This document shows, in pieces, positions 51,224 to 61,876 of a DNA stretch of 64,000 nt (positions are counted from its first letter, which is position 1; every line of letters starts with the position of its first letter). The position numbers and the translations under genes are program-made. The DNA comes from Aalborg-AAW-1 sp964458335. Its GTDB lineage: Bacteria > Patescibacteriota > Gracilibacteria > Absconditabacterales > Absconditicoccaceae. The DNA is taken from NCBI GenBank assembly GCA_964458335.1, contig CAYWIJ010000001.1:1-64000 (forward strand), in the 5' to 3' direction. Below the pieces are notes generated by a model that saw only the letters and a list, made by a program, of their open reading frames with translations, ran no database searches and had not been told where the DNA came from.

Positions 51224-52711
51224 TTATTTGATGAGTTGGAAAGAAAGATATTGTTCTTCATCAGCTATCATAAAGTTAGTATCAATAGATATCTTTGTAG
51301 GATATCCATAGGTTTTATCATATTCTACTTCTAAGTTATCAACATTATCTTTTATAGCATCTTCGATGATGTTGAAGGCATCAGTGATACTATTGAGTTG
51401 TACTTCTATATTTTGTGGAACTTTTTCTTTGTCTTTATCATTGTATCTTGCAGTTCATCTTTGAGCAATATCGCCTTTGACATCATAGATCATTGGACGA
51501 GTATATTCTTGCATACAGAAACATGATCTTTGTTGAATCATTTTATAGTTTGTAATATTCTTACTTTCCCAGAGTGTTCTGGCTGCTTGTAGGTCTTCGC
51601 TCTGTTGAGAGAAATCTTGATTTGCTGCTTGTTCTAATACTTGTGAAAGTTGTTGTAGAACTTGTACAAATTCTAATCTCGTATATGGTGTAGTAGATCC
51701 TCTTTCTACAATATAATCATGTTCTTTGAGTTTTGGTATGAAGCTTGCTAATCTATCAAATAAGAAGCTCATATGTTCTCTTGTGATAGCTTGATGAGGT
51801 AAGAAAAGATCTTCATCTGACCCTCTGAAAAGTCACTTGGTACATGAACGTAATACTTGATCATAAAGTGTTGGATCAATAGATGCTTTATCAGTCCATT
51901 CACAACTTCCTTCAGGCTGTTTGATCATCCATTCTTCTACTCCTGATGTATCAATGGTAGTCATCAACATCTTTGCCGCTTGTTCTCTGGTGACATAATC
52001 ATCTGCTCTAAATGATTGCATAGTATTATATTTTGTTATACCATGGTTATATGCTCGTAATACAGTTTCATATTCCCATGATCTTACACATTCTTGATTG
52101 TCCTCATTCCAAGTATAACCAGCTGATCAGATGCAACCATATTCATCAGTATCTCATCATACAAGAGTAGAACATTCGCCTTGTGTGATATTTTTTGCTC
52201 ACTGAGCATTAGCTATGCAGGAATTTCCAAATGTTTGTTTAAGTGGTGGACAAGGTGCTTTGATACACTGTACTTCCACCTCTCCACAGACTGGTGCATA
52301 TTCCATAGTACACATCACTGGGCCAGGTATGTTATTTTTTGCAAATACAAATATATTGTTTTCTTCTGTAGTAATAGTCAGTTTATCTCCAGCTATGAGA
52401 GCTGATGTCCCTTCAGTACTAATAGCAAAATTGTTTTCTAGTGTCATAGGTAATCCTTCACAATACATCATCGTACTCACACCAATACCAGTAGCAGTTA
52501 ATTTATTAGTAGTATATGTATATCATTCTGATACATTATTACAGAATTTACTGTATATCATGTCTTGAGTAAATGATACTGTTCCTGATGCTTCAGAGCC
52601 ATTATAAGAAGTAAGAGTTCGTGATGTATCTACTAGTGGATTATTCGCTGCAAAAGCTGTAGTTGCTCCTGTTACTAGTGCGATACAAGTTAAAAGAATT
52701 TTTCTGATCAT
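51224..52711 (-). CDS. secreted META-Kazal-SLH-DUF6174 protein (495 aa)
   Basis: Signal peptide MIRKILLTCIALVTGATTAF-AA. Then a META-like domain (~residues 28-130: TLTSYNGSEASGTVSFTQDM ... YCEGLPMTLENN), a Kazal-type Cys-rich module (~135-185: CTMEYAPVCGEVEVQC ... TFGNSCIANAQ), an SLH-like region (~205-330: FRADDYVTREQAAKMLMTT; ITREHMSFLFDRLA) and a C-terminal DUF6174-like domain (RSCFCMQEYTRPMIYDV; EYDKTYGYPTKISID). Each is recognisable by pattern. Kazal modules inhibit serine proteases. Six or more TGA glycines. Confidence 0.7.
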
Positions 52712-52823
52712 GTGTGTGAACTATAAAATAAAAATATGTTTACATAGGATAAACGATATAAATTTTGTTATGTGAAAAAATTCTATCAAAGAGATAATAG
52801 AATACAATATAATTGTTATATAA

Positions 52824-54431
52824 TTACCTGACAAAATGAAGAAATACACTATTGTATTGTTGTACATCGAAGACAGTATAGATTATGCCATTATCTTCTA
52901 TAGTACCAATATCATGGAGTTGTCCTCCCATTGTCGCATAGAACGGTGTTTGATCAAAAATCAAGACCTTATAGTTATCAAATTCTATCGTTTTCAAACA
53001 AGTACTTTCTGACTTAAAGTCAGTGTATCAGATAAAATGGGTAGGTTGTAATCAGGCAGTATGGACTGATCGATCAATATCTTTCGTATTGATTTTAGCT
53101 GTGTTTGTTCTGGATTTTTCTTTTGCTATTTCCATAGCTTGTTCAAAACCTTCTTTATCAAGTGATACTCCTCTCTTTTGTGCAATTTCTTCAGTCAGTT
53201 CAGGTGGAAATCAGAATGTATCATAGAGCATAAATATTTTTTCTCCATTGAGAACGTTATCTGTTCAGAGTTCGTTGATATATTTTTCAAGAATCTTTTG
53301 TCCCTGTGAAAGAGTTTTTGCAAATTGTTGTAATTCTTTTTCTATGACTTGTGCTATGAAGACTTTTTTATCAGAAATGATTGGAAACCATTCTTGATAG
53401 GTAAGAATAATACTTTCTATAATACTGCTACAAGAATTCATAATGTCAGAAAATATAGCTTTTTCTCCTAATAATTCATGGAGTTGAAAATATAATCTTC
53501 TAATAATTCTTCTCAATACATATCACCTTCCTTCATTAGAAGGTATGAGTCACTCAGCGATAAGAAAACAACTTGATCTCATATGATCAGCTATTATTCT
53601 CATACTTTTGCTTATAGGATTATTTACATCAGCAATATATGACTGACGAGTAGCTTGTTCAATTGTAGAAATGATAGGTAAGAAAAGATCTGTTTCATAA
53701 GGACTGAGAGTAAGTTGTAGTACTTTACAGATTCTTTCAAACCCCATTCCAGTATCTACATTTTGTTTTTCTAGTTTGGTAAGTTTTCCTGATTCGTCTC
53801 TGTAATATTCCATGAAAACATTATTCCAGATTTCTAACCACTGACTATCATCTTTTTTTACATTATCTGTTTCATCTGGAAACTCTGTTTCACCTATCCA
53901 ATAATACATTTCTGTACAAGGACCACAAGGTCATATTGGACCAGGAGATCGTCGATTGTCATCAGCAGTCAGATAAGAAATTTTGTGTTCTGGTATTCCT
54001 TGTGCTTTCCAAAGATTTGCTGTTTCATTATCAGCTGGTACTTCGTCATCTCCTTCATAGACCGTTACAGCAAGTTTACGAGGATCGAGTTTAAGATATT
54101 GAGTAAGGAACTCTCGACTTCGTGATACAGCATCTTTTTTGAAATAATCACCCAGAGACCAGTTTCCCATCATAAAAAACATGGTATGATGAGAATTATC
54201 ACCTACATCTTCTAGATCATTTGTTCTAATACAAGGTTGAATATTATAAAGTCTTGCTCCAAGGGGGTGTTCTTGTCATGAGAGATATGGAATGAGTGGT
54301 TGCATACCAGCTACAGTAAAAAGTGCAGTACTTGTTTTATCAGCGATAAGTGATGCTGGAGTGAGAAATTGATGCTGTTTTGAAATCCAGAATTCATTCC
54401 ATAGATTCCATATTGTAGATGAAGATAGCAT
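52824..54431 (-). CDS. alaS: alanyl-tRNA synthetase lacking the editing core and C-Ala domain (535 aa)
   Basis: Charges tRNA-Ala. Class II core: MLSSSTIWNLWNEFWISKQH, FTVAGMQPLIPYLSGQEHP, RTNDLEDVGDNSHHTMFFMM, SPGPIGPCGPCTEMYY, VDTGMGFERICKVLQ, MRIIADHMRSSCFLIAEG. The tRNA-recognition helices follow. The protein ends HDIGTIEDNGIIYTVFDV...HFVR-TAA, within the N-terminal barrel of the editing domain. The HxxxH...CxxxH editing site and the C-Ala domain are absent; E. coli AlaRS is 875 residues. The DNA after the stop has no coding continuation. Confidence 0.92.
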
Positions 54432-54466
54432 TTATAAAGTTCAAATAAATGGGTTATAAAGAAAAA

Positions 54467-56509
54467 TTATTTTTTATTTTCATAAAGATTGATGACTTGA
54501 CTGAGATTTGCTTCAAAGATACCATTGGTAGTCATAACATACAATACTGGTTGTGTCGCACTACTGTCAGGAACTGTGGCATCAAGAATAGGAAGTGACT
54601 TATCAAAAGTATATCTCATGACGTATTGAAGATTATATTTCATTTCATTACCTTGAGTGGTTTTGAGAGGGGTAGATAGATAAACGGTGAATGTATTACT
54701 TCCTTTGTCAAAGAGATAGACATAACGAGAGCTTGGTGAAGTGATAACTTTTACATTTTCAGAATAAGTAACAAAAGTGGTATCTCCTCATTGAAGGTTG
54801 ATGATACGACTATTAAGATTATTTGTAGCAGCATCTCTTTGGAATTGGTAGACTTTCTTTTCACTTGATGACCAACTGAGGAAGTTTCCATCAATAGTCA
54901 TGTTGCTAAATGATGAGCTTGATCCTGAACCATCACCAGAAAATCTATATCAGAGAGATGTCCCTAAAGATGCATAATTACCAGCTTGAATAGTATATCT
55001 TCTAATTAGATCACTTCAACCGTTTGATTGTGGATTGATCATAAGATAGATATTATTTCTCCCAAATGTTCCTATATCTCTTATATCAGTAGGTAATGCG
55101 ATATCAGCTCCAAGATTAAATGGTGTGACAGAACCAGCTGTGACACGGTAGAGCTCATTTTTATTATCAAAACAGTAGAGCCCTGACTTACTTAAGTCTA
55201 AATTACATTTTTGCATATCACTTGCTAGTGAATAAGATACTGGTGTTCATTTAACATCTTGATTAATACCTTTGATGACAGCTCACTTATTACCAGCAAT
55301 AAAGAATCCTTTTTCATATACTAATGATATAGGCGTACCTAATGTTTTCGTTTCATTTTCTGAAAATGGATAGATAGATTTGAATTCACCAGTAATATCA
55401 TTGAGATTATTGATAGCTATAATATTAAATCCTTCGTAATATTTATCTTGAAGAATTTTTTGAAGCGCTGCTACATCTTCTAACCATTTCCCTTGAGATT
55501 TGAGGAATTCAAGTTTGTCATTTATTTCCTTATATTTTGTTCCTTTCTCATCAGAAGTAGTTGCGTCAAGTTCTTGGAATGCATTAATTTCTTTCTTAAT
55601 ATCATCAATAGTGACAATTTGTACTCATTGATCAGTATTGATAGTAGGATTATTAGTATTTTTATTCAGTGCACCACTAATAATACTATAGATAGAAATG
55701 AGAACAAATAATCCTAATACTCATAGTGTTATCGCATACGAATTTTGTGTCCGAAGATCTTTTGTTTTTAAACTTACTCTATTTATAGCTCACTTTGGAA
55801 GATAATTTAGTACTTTCCTTGTACTTCTATTAACTCCAGAGAAATCAATAGTTTGAGATACATTCCTGACTAAACTCATAAATCAAAGATTCTCTTCTTC
55901 AGTTCTTGCTTTCATCATATTTTCTAGATCAATAAGCATTTCTGGTTCATTAACATTGATGAGTTGAGCAATTTTGTGAAGTTCATCATTATGAAGGATA
56001 AGACTATGGTCAAATCCAAGGATAAGAATACTATCTCCACTATGAATATTACCACTGATATAATCAGTAAAGTGACTAATTGTTCCTTTCTTATTAGCCT
56101 CAGTGTTTGTCATATTATAGATATTCTTTCCGTTTCTACAGATGAGAAGACTACTATCTCCTATGAGTGATACTAAAACATTTCCTTGATATGATATGAC
56201 TAATGCACCATTGATATCAATATAATGATTAGAATTTGCTTGTTCAGCAAAAAGAGAAAATGCGTGATTCACTTGTTGGAGTGAATGTTCTACGAGTCCT
56301 TCAATAGTATTTATACTAATATGTTCATCAGAGAGTGATTCAAGAAGAGGGTGAATCTCTTGGATACAGATATCTTTAATATGTTCTGAAAGTACGGGAT
56401 CATCAATCGTCAGAATAAGATGATAATAGACCCCATTTTTATAGGTATGAGAAAGAGCTAGTGTCTGTTCATTATCGATAAATGACTTCCATAGTGTATT
56501 TGTCTTCAT
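54467..56509 (-). CDS. PP2C-like phosphatase domain fused to TM and beta-propeller-like exterior (680 aa)
   Basis: Residues 1-210 resemble PP2C/SpoIIE-type phosphatases (ALSHTYKNGVYYHLILTIDD; GNVLVSLIGDSSLLICRNGK; SGNIHSGDSILILGFDHSL), though the metal-binding aspartates are only partly visible. A TM helix lies at ~265-285 (LGVLGLFVLISIYSIIS). After a coiled-coil-like helix (EINAFQELDATTSDEKGTKY) the rest is beta-repeat sequence (YEKGFFIAGNKGAVIKG; GDGSGSSSSFSNMTIDGN), propeller-like. Cytoplasmic head with external sensor is the likely topology; TGA glycines throughout. Confidence 0.6.
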
Positions 56510-56623
56510 TACACAAGAAAATTAGTATAGTTAAAATATATTACAAGGTATAGTAATCAGTTTATTGTAATGGTTTATAGTGTAGTTTCAAGTGGTTTTT
56601 GGGTTATTTTGCATTATATGATC

Positions 56624-57553
56624 TTAAATTTTTGTCTTAGATATTAATTGCTTTCTAATCAAATATCATCGATAGGGAACTATTTGGAACATCGAGAGAA
56701 ATTTATGAAGATTTTTCTTCGGTTGGGTAGTAATTCTCCATAGCGTCTCCCCTATTCTCATCTTCACAACTCGTTCTGGCGCTCTGGTTTCAAATCCACT
56801 GTAATAATCGATTGTTGCCCCATTGTTTAGTACAATAAGTCCTGAATTATCAAAAAAATCTCTATGCTCTTCAGTCCAAATCTCTTGTATAGGTCCTCCG
56901 ATACCATTCAGAAATAATATATGATCATAGTCAGATTTCTTTTTTTCTAGAATCTTTCATAATTCTTCAAAAGGAAAATCCTGACCTCTGTTCTTGAATT
57001 CAGTCTGGTGCGCAAGTAATATTTCAATATGAGGATATTGCCTTTGTAGTTCAGACAAACCTTTATCCATTCGCTCTGGTCCTTTATGTAATTTAGGATC
57101 ATACACTGTGGATAGAATGATTCCTACTTTTTGGTTTCTTGTTTGATTCAGGATAAAAGGGAGAAAATCTGTCCCGTTCAGATTTTGGGTTCGTTGTCTG
57201 GGTTTTGGGTTGAAAAATCGTTGTCCACAATAGTCGAATATCTGCATAGCAATCCCATCAATAGTGAGCATGTCTGCGTTGATGAGAGCTGTTTTATACT
57301 TATTTTTTGTCATCGCAAACGAAGTGCGATCCATAGATGAGTGGATTACTTCGTTCCTTCCCCCAAGAGGACTTGTTTCACTGCGCGCAATGATATGTCA
57401 TTCACTATCTTTGAAGAGATCAAACTTCATCGCTTGAGCAAAATACACAAAGCTCACCACACACGATCACTGTGTCTGACAGATAGTTTTTATACTCTCT
57501 CGTGCTTGGTGTTGTGTTCCACGAAAGAATGTATTACTGATTGTTGGTTGCAT
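56624..57553 (-). CDS. WecG/TagA/CpsF-family glycosyltransferase with repeat insertion (309 aa)
   Basis: Family members transfer ManNAc(A)-type sugars onto lipid-linked intermediates. ALINADMLTIDGIAMQIFDY, LNGTDFLPFILNQ and FLNGIGGPIQEIW (for the usual 'vGlGsPkQE.w') identify it. A copy of the dispersed repeat (57309-57358) is read through in frame as part of GGRNEVIHSSMDRTSFAMTK, just before the ADM motif. The N-terminus MQPTISNTFFRGTQHQARES is atypical. Overlaps the dsbB-like gene by 20 bases. Confidence 0.78.
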
Positions 57554-58004
57554 TGTTTTGCTTTTTGATAGCCCATAAAATCATAGCTCCAATGACGATG
57601 AAGGCAATGAGACAGAGAAGTGGAATCGTGATAAATCCGAAATAGTTCAGATACGGAATGGTACAAGGATTGTTTGGATCACAAACACTATCAAAGAGAG
57701 GAAGAATCGCTAATGCATACTGATATGATTCGAGTATAATACCAAGTACAACAGAAGGAATCATATACACCCATGCTTTCTGGTCATTGCGAATGAGGGC
57801 TATTCCTGAAATGAAAACAAGTGGATACATAAGTATCCTAGCATATCGACAAAGAACACATATTTTCATTGCATTTTCTGGATTGAAGATGTCTCCAGAG
57901 AGAAGATTCGCTGCAGGATCACCATAAAAACCGAGATAGAGAGAGCCAAGAGTAGCTATGAGAGCTTGAGCAAAGATAATTCGTAACCAAGTAGGACGAT
58001 TCAT
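57534..58004 (-). CDS. DsbB-like quinone-coupled disulfide oxidoreductase (156 aa)
   Basis: Four to five TM helices. CVLC (NAMKICVLCRYARILMYPL) and the second Cys pair in FDSVCDPNNPCTIPYLNYF are in DsbB/BdbC arrangement. It would re-oxidise a DsbA-like protein outside the membrane using quinone. No DsbA is visible in the window. No TGA. Confidence 0.88.
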   Translation of the reverse strand: MNRPTWLRIIFAQALIATLGSLYLGFYGDPAANLLSGDIFNPENAMKICVLCRYARILMYPLVFISGIALIRNDQKAWVYMIPSVVLGIILESYQYALAILPLFDSVCDPNNPCTIPYLNYFGFITIPLLCLIAFIVIGAMILWAIKKQNNATNNQ

Positions 58005-58156
58005 ATGTTGTTGTAGAGAGATAAAACTATTAGTTAGTATAGAGATTTGCAGAGTAAAATGATAGAGATGATCTTATAAGAAATACTTGACATTGTATAA
58101 TTAAATGTGTATTATATTGAAGTACAATAGTGTACATAAAACAAAAAATAAAAATT

Positions 58157-58843
58157 ATGAAAAATTTAAAATTATCGATAGTATTTACTATCATCGTTTC
58201 GTTCTTTCCCTTCAGTTATGGACAAGATTCTCTCGCATTGATGAATGATTTTTCATTCCAAATAGAATCAAAATCTAAACCTCAAGTGGTCAAAAAAGTT
58301 CCAATTAAAGATTTTGAACTTCTGAATAGATTTGGTGAAGAAAAGTATTATGAAAGTTTTGAAAAAAATATTGTCATAAAAGACAGTACAAGCAAGACAT
58401 ATAATATTTGGTTGACCAAAAAAACCATCACAAAACAATCATTGCAACTTTCATCAGGGACTTTGTTTATGCCATCTTCTACTTCATGGACTTCATGGAC
58501 TTGGGAATTTCTATATCTGCTAGTATGTGCACTATTGATATTCTTTATAAGCAATAGATGGAATCTCTTGAGCAAAGATATGAAAGAGAATTTGATTGTA
58601 GGTTTGATTGTAGGTTTGATTGTAGGTTTGATCGGAGGTTTGATTGTAGGTTTGATTGTAGGTTTGATTGTAGGTTTGATCGGAGGTTTGATCGGAGGTT
58701 TGATCGGAGGTTTGATCGGAGGTTTGATCGGAGGTGAAATATCTTGGTATAGTATATTATATGTATTACTAATATTGATAGTATCATATGGTATAGGTTA
58801 TATAACTCGTATCAAACCAAAATTCATAACTGAAGAAAATTAA
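58157..58843 (+). CDS. membrane protein with twelve LIVG/LIGG tandem repeats (228 aa)
   Basis: Signal-like start MKNLKLSIVFTIIVSFFPFS, extracytoplasmic domain (QDSLALMNDFSFQIESKSK) to about residue 110, a TM helix (EFLYLLVCALLIFFISN), then 48 residues of pure LIVG or LIGG tetrapeptides encoded by twelve 12-bp direct repeats (58592-58735), and a final TM helix (WYSILYVLLILIVSYGIGY). The repeat would form a glycine-zipper-like membrane segment whose length can change by slipped replication without frameshift. No TGA. A start 9 codons upstream is possible. Confidence 0.7.
   Translation: MKNLKLSIVFTIIVSFFPFSYGQDSLALMNDFSFQIESKSKPQVVKKVPIKDFELLNRFGEEKYYESFEKNIVIKDSTSKTYNIWLTKKTITKQSLQLSSGTLFMPSSTSWTSWTWEFLYLLVCALLIFFISNRWNLLSKDMKENLIVGLIVGLIVGLIGGLIVGLIVGLIVGLIGGLIGGLIGGLIGGLIGGEISWYSILYVLLILIVSYGIGYITRIKPKFITEEN
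58592..58735 (+). repeat. twelve tandem copies of a 12-bp unit
   Basis: Units are TTGATTGTAGGT (six) or TTGATCGGAGGT (six), in the order three, one, three, five. In frame within the membrane protein gene. Confidence 0.95.
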
Positions 58844-58859
58844 TGCAACAAAAAATTAC

Positions 58860-58891
58860 ATCGTCTTTAGTTTACTATCGACGATTTTTTT
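58860..58891 (+). terminator. terminator after the repeat protein
   Basis: ATCGTC...GACGAT followed by six T. Confidence 0.6.
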
Positions 58892-59962
58892 CTAATCTCA
58901 AAATCTTGCTATCAACACTTGTCTTCCAACGAGTTGTTTTTCTCTCGAATAAGGCTGTTCAATGAGTCTGGTTATTCGTCAGAGCGTAGTAATATGATCC
59001 TTTATTGTTTCTGAGATAGAAAGATTATGCTTCAGCCAAGTTGGAATAGTGATAACTACTGTCATAGTTTTGTTGTTTGTATCAGTTTTTTTGAGTGCTG
59101 TGAGATTGGTAAAGAAGGATTTATAGACAGTTTCAACTTCTTTGCTAAAGAGTTGTACTTCGTTGAGTGCTGTTTTGTGAGTGACAATATGACCAAGTCG
59201 TCCTTCACTGACGATAATGTTTCCGTGCCTGAAAATGGGACTTTTGAAGGGTTGTGTCACATCATGTTTCAAAAAAGTTCATAAGGTTCATAAAGTTTGT
59301 AAGGTTCATAAAGTAGATCGTCGTTTTCGGTTCTGTTTGGCTTGTGTAGGATTAATATCTGATCAGATAGTATTATATCAGAGGTGATTTGCAAGAAAAT
59401 TTGTCGTACCGAAGCCACAGAAGGGATCTCGAAGAGTTACTTGAGAATTTTGAGTAGATGATGTAAGAGTTTCATACTGTCCTATTCCAATATTAATCAG
59501 GGTAAGAGCGAGTTTACTTGGCATCATACCGATACCCATTCCTCAGATAGGTTTATGAAAGTCGATGGTTTCATAGAGTGAGATATTTTGGTATCCATTC
59601 ACGATTCCGTATGTATTTTTATCAATTTCTATCACTTCTGTTCCTGATTCTTTGATCTCTACGTCAGTATGGATAAGCTCGACGATTTTGAATCTTTTGA
59701 TAGAATTATGATTCTTTTTGAGTTTTGCACCCAATGTTTTATCTGCAACTCCCAACGTGTCAGAAATTTCTTGTTCTCAAAAATCTGATTCTGATACTAC
59801 TCTCCCTCGTTTGATAAGTGATGCACAGGTTTGTAATCTTTCTGGCAGTGTAGTATTGAAAGTGATAATATGTTTTTTAAGAAAGACTATATCCGTTGCA
59901 TGAAGGTAAGATAATGCATACTGAACAAGTTCTTCATGTTCCCCGATAATTCAAAAATACAT
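58892..59962 (-). CDS. TRM11-like SAM-dependent methyltransferase (356 aa)
   Basis: Begins MYFGIIGEHEELVQYALSYL. SAM-binding motif LRDPFCGFGTTNFLANHLGY and the following DINPTQAKQNRK fit UPF0020/TRM11-type methyltransferases; NIIVSEGRLGHIVTHKTA is the 'ivtEG-LG' element. The usual catalytic N/D-P-P-Y is not evident. At 59277-59312 a GTTCATAAAG-type tandem repeat is read in frame as LGTLQTLGTLGTF, using three TGA glycines, just between the SAM fold and the second element. Substrate (tRNA G10 or DNA) unknown. Confidence 0.78.
59277..59312. repeat. GTTCATAAAG tandem repeat inside the TRM11-like gene
   Basis: GTTCATAAGGTTCATAAAG then TTTGTAAGGTTCATAAAG. Also present at 34142-34178 between genes. 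Encodes LGT-type repeats only when TGA is Gly. Confidence 0.65.
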
Positions 59963-60177
59963 TGTTGTACGTGTGGTAAAGATTATTGTTATTTTACTGA
60001 TTTTATACGATGAAAACAAGATAAAACAAAAAACAGTCATTTCTGACTGAATGTAGGAGTTTGGGGTTGAATTATTGTGATGTGTATATTTAGACAGAGA
60101 TATCTGAAAGTGCGACAATAGATCTTTCACTATCGCTCCTGTCGTCTCCTCCAGTAAAAGGCAGGATTACAATGCTA

Positions 60178-60555
60178 CTATGCAGACTCACGAATATCTG
60201 TAACAATATTGATGATTTTATTTTCTACATAGGCAACTCCATTGTTGACATATAATTCTACTGTTTCAAGTTTATCAGAACCTTCTCTTCTGAGGAGTAG
60301 TTGCACTTTCCCTCTCTTTACAAGATCGACATTTCCATTGGAATTTTTAATATGTTTTTGTCCTGTTGGAGTATTGATCACAGTATCAAGGGCGTTGGTA
60401 TAAGTGATAGTTTCTTCTGGTGTAATAATTGATACTTGCATAAGAGGATCGAAACTCATGAGATATAAGTGGTAAGAAAGATAAATAAACAATAAAATTA
60501 TAGTCAGAAAAATTATTTTGTCAAATTTTGGGGTAGTTTTATGTTGTATTTTCAT
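60178..60555 (-). CDS. membrane-anchored hypothetical protein (125 aa)
   Basis: MKIQHKTTPKFDKIIFLTII leads into one TM, then a beta-rich domain (VSIITPEETITYTNALDTVI; KVQLLLRREGSDKLETVELY). Located next to ftsZ on the same strand. No TGA, no family recognised. An ATG 8 codons upstream is possible. Confidence 0.6.
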   Translation of the reverse strand: MKIQHKTTPKFDKIIFLTIILLFIYLSYHLYLMSFDPLMQVSIITPEETITYTNALDTVINTPTGQKHIKNSNGNVDLVKRGKVQLLLRREGSDKLETVELYVNNGVAYVENKIINIVTDIRESA

Positions 60556-60587
60556 CGCAAATAAACTATAGCTCTCCATTATTAAAT

Positions 60588-60611
60588 GGATTGCTTCGTT
60601 CCTCGCAATGA
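60588..60611. repeat. dispersed repeat unit between ftsZ and the downstream gene
   Basis: GGATTGCTTCGTTCCTCGCA continuing ATGAC; one arm of the palindromic family. 59963-60177 holds no gene. Confidence 0.6.
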
Positions 60612-60623
60612 CAATTTAAGAAA

Positions 60624-61784
60624 TTAGATTTTTTTTCTCATAAATGCTGGAGTTTCGTAATCCTCTTGTTCTTCTTCAGGTTCTTGTGGTGAAACTTCTT
60701 GATTTCTACCAGTAGATCCAAATGGATTATTGTTTCCAAGTGTTCTACTTACAAAATCTTGACTTCCACCTACCTTTCTACCGAGTTCATCTCTTTGTGG
60801 TTTTTTGAGAGAAGTATTTTCTTCATATGAATTAAATCCTGTAGCAATCACTGTGACTTTTACTTCATCGTCATATCATTCATCCAATGTCATTCCCCAA
60901 ACAAGATTAACGTCAGGATCAGCAAGTTCTTCAACGATAGCTGCAGCTTCTTGTACTTCAATAGGTGTAAGATCAGGACCTCCAGTAACAGCGAAGATGA
61001 TATTTTTTGCTCCATCAAGATTTGCTTCAAGAAGTGGATTTTCGATAGCTTTACGAGCTGCGTCTACTGCTCTCTTCTCACCAGCACCGTACCCTATACC
61101 AAGCAATGCGTTACCAGAATCTTTCATGATAGTTCTGATGTCGGCAAAGTCGATATTGATGTCTCCTGGTTTCATGATCAAGTCTGAGATACCTTGTACT
61201 CCTAAGAAAAGAATCTTATCGATCATAGTAAATGCTTGTTTGAAGGTGGTTTTTTTATCTACAAGAGAGAAGATCTTATCATTTGGAATGACAATAAGCG
61301 TATCTACTGCATCTTTGAATTTTTTAAGTCATTCTTCAGAGTTAGTAAATCTCTTTTTCCCCTCAAAACTAAATGGTTTAGTAACAACTCCAATAGTAAG
61401 GATACCCATTTCTTTAGCCATAGAGGCAACTACTGGAGCTCCACCTGTACCTGTACCTCCACCCATTCCACAGGTTACAAACACCATGTCAGAATCTTGG
61501 AGCATTTGTTTGAGAGCATCATTACTTTCTTCTGCTGCTTTACGACCAATTTCTGGATCAGTACCAGCTCACAGTCCTTTCGTAATATTCATACCAAGAT
61601 TAATTTTTGTAGGAGCAAGTGATTTAGCAAGATCTTGAGCATCAGTATTGATGGCTACAAATTCTACTCCTGTCAGTCCTTCAGCGACCATTCTATTAAC
61701 GGCATTGTTTCCAGCACCACCCACTCAAATTACTTTGATTTTAGCTCCTGAGATAAGGTCTGGATTGAATTCTGCGATTGTCAT
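60624..61784 (-). CDS. ftsZ: cell division protein FtsZ (386 aa)
   Basis: Tubulin-like GTPase that forms the Z ring. GAKIKVIGVGGAGNNAVNRM (first glycine of GVGG is TGA), AINTDAQDL, tubulin signature GMGGGTGTGGAPVVASMAKE near residue 105, and NIDFADIRTIMKDSGNALLG (T7 loop). A variable linker follows, then the conserved C-terminal peptide-like end YETPAFMRKKI. Follows ftsA at 92 bp. Confidence 0.98.
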
Positions 61785-61876
61785 TCTAATATGGTTGATT
61801 ATAGTGTAAAAGAATTTTTTAGTTATTAGTTATTATGAATATAATTTTCATTATTTATTATTCGTTTTTCATTATT

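Noticed and set aside
58592..58735. CRISPR-like array
   Set aside because: The 12-bp units are contiguous with no spacers and lie in a coding frame.
60805..61638. 277-codon plus-strand open frame across the ftsZ region
   Set aside because: It is antisense to ftsZ, whose protein is unmistakable on the minus strand. The open frame is a by-product of codon use.
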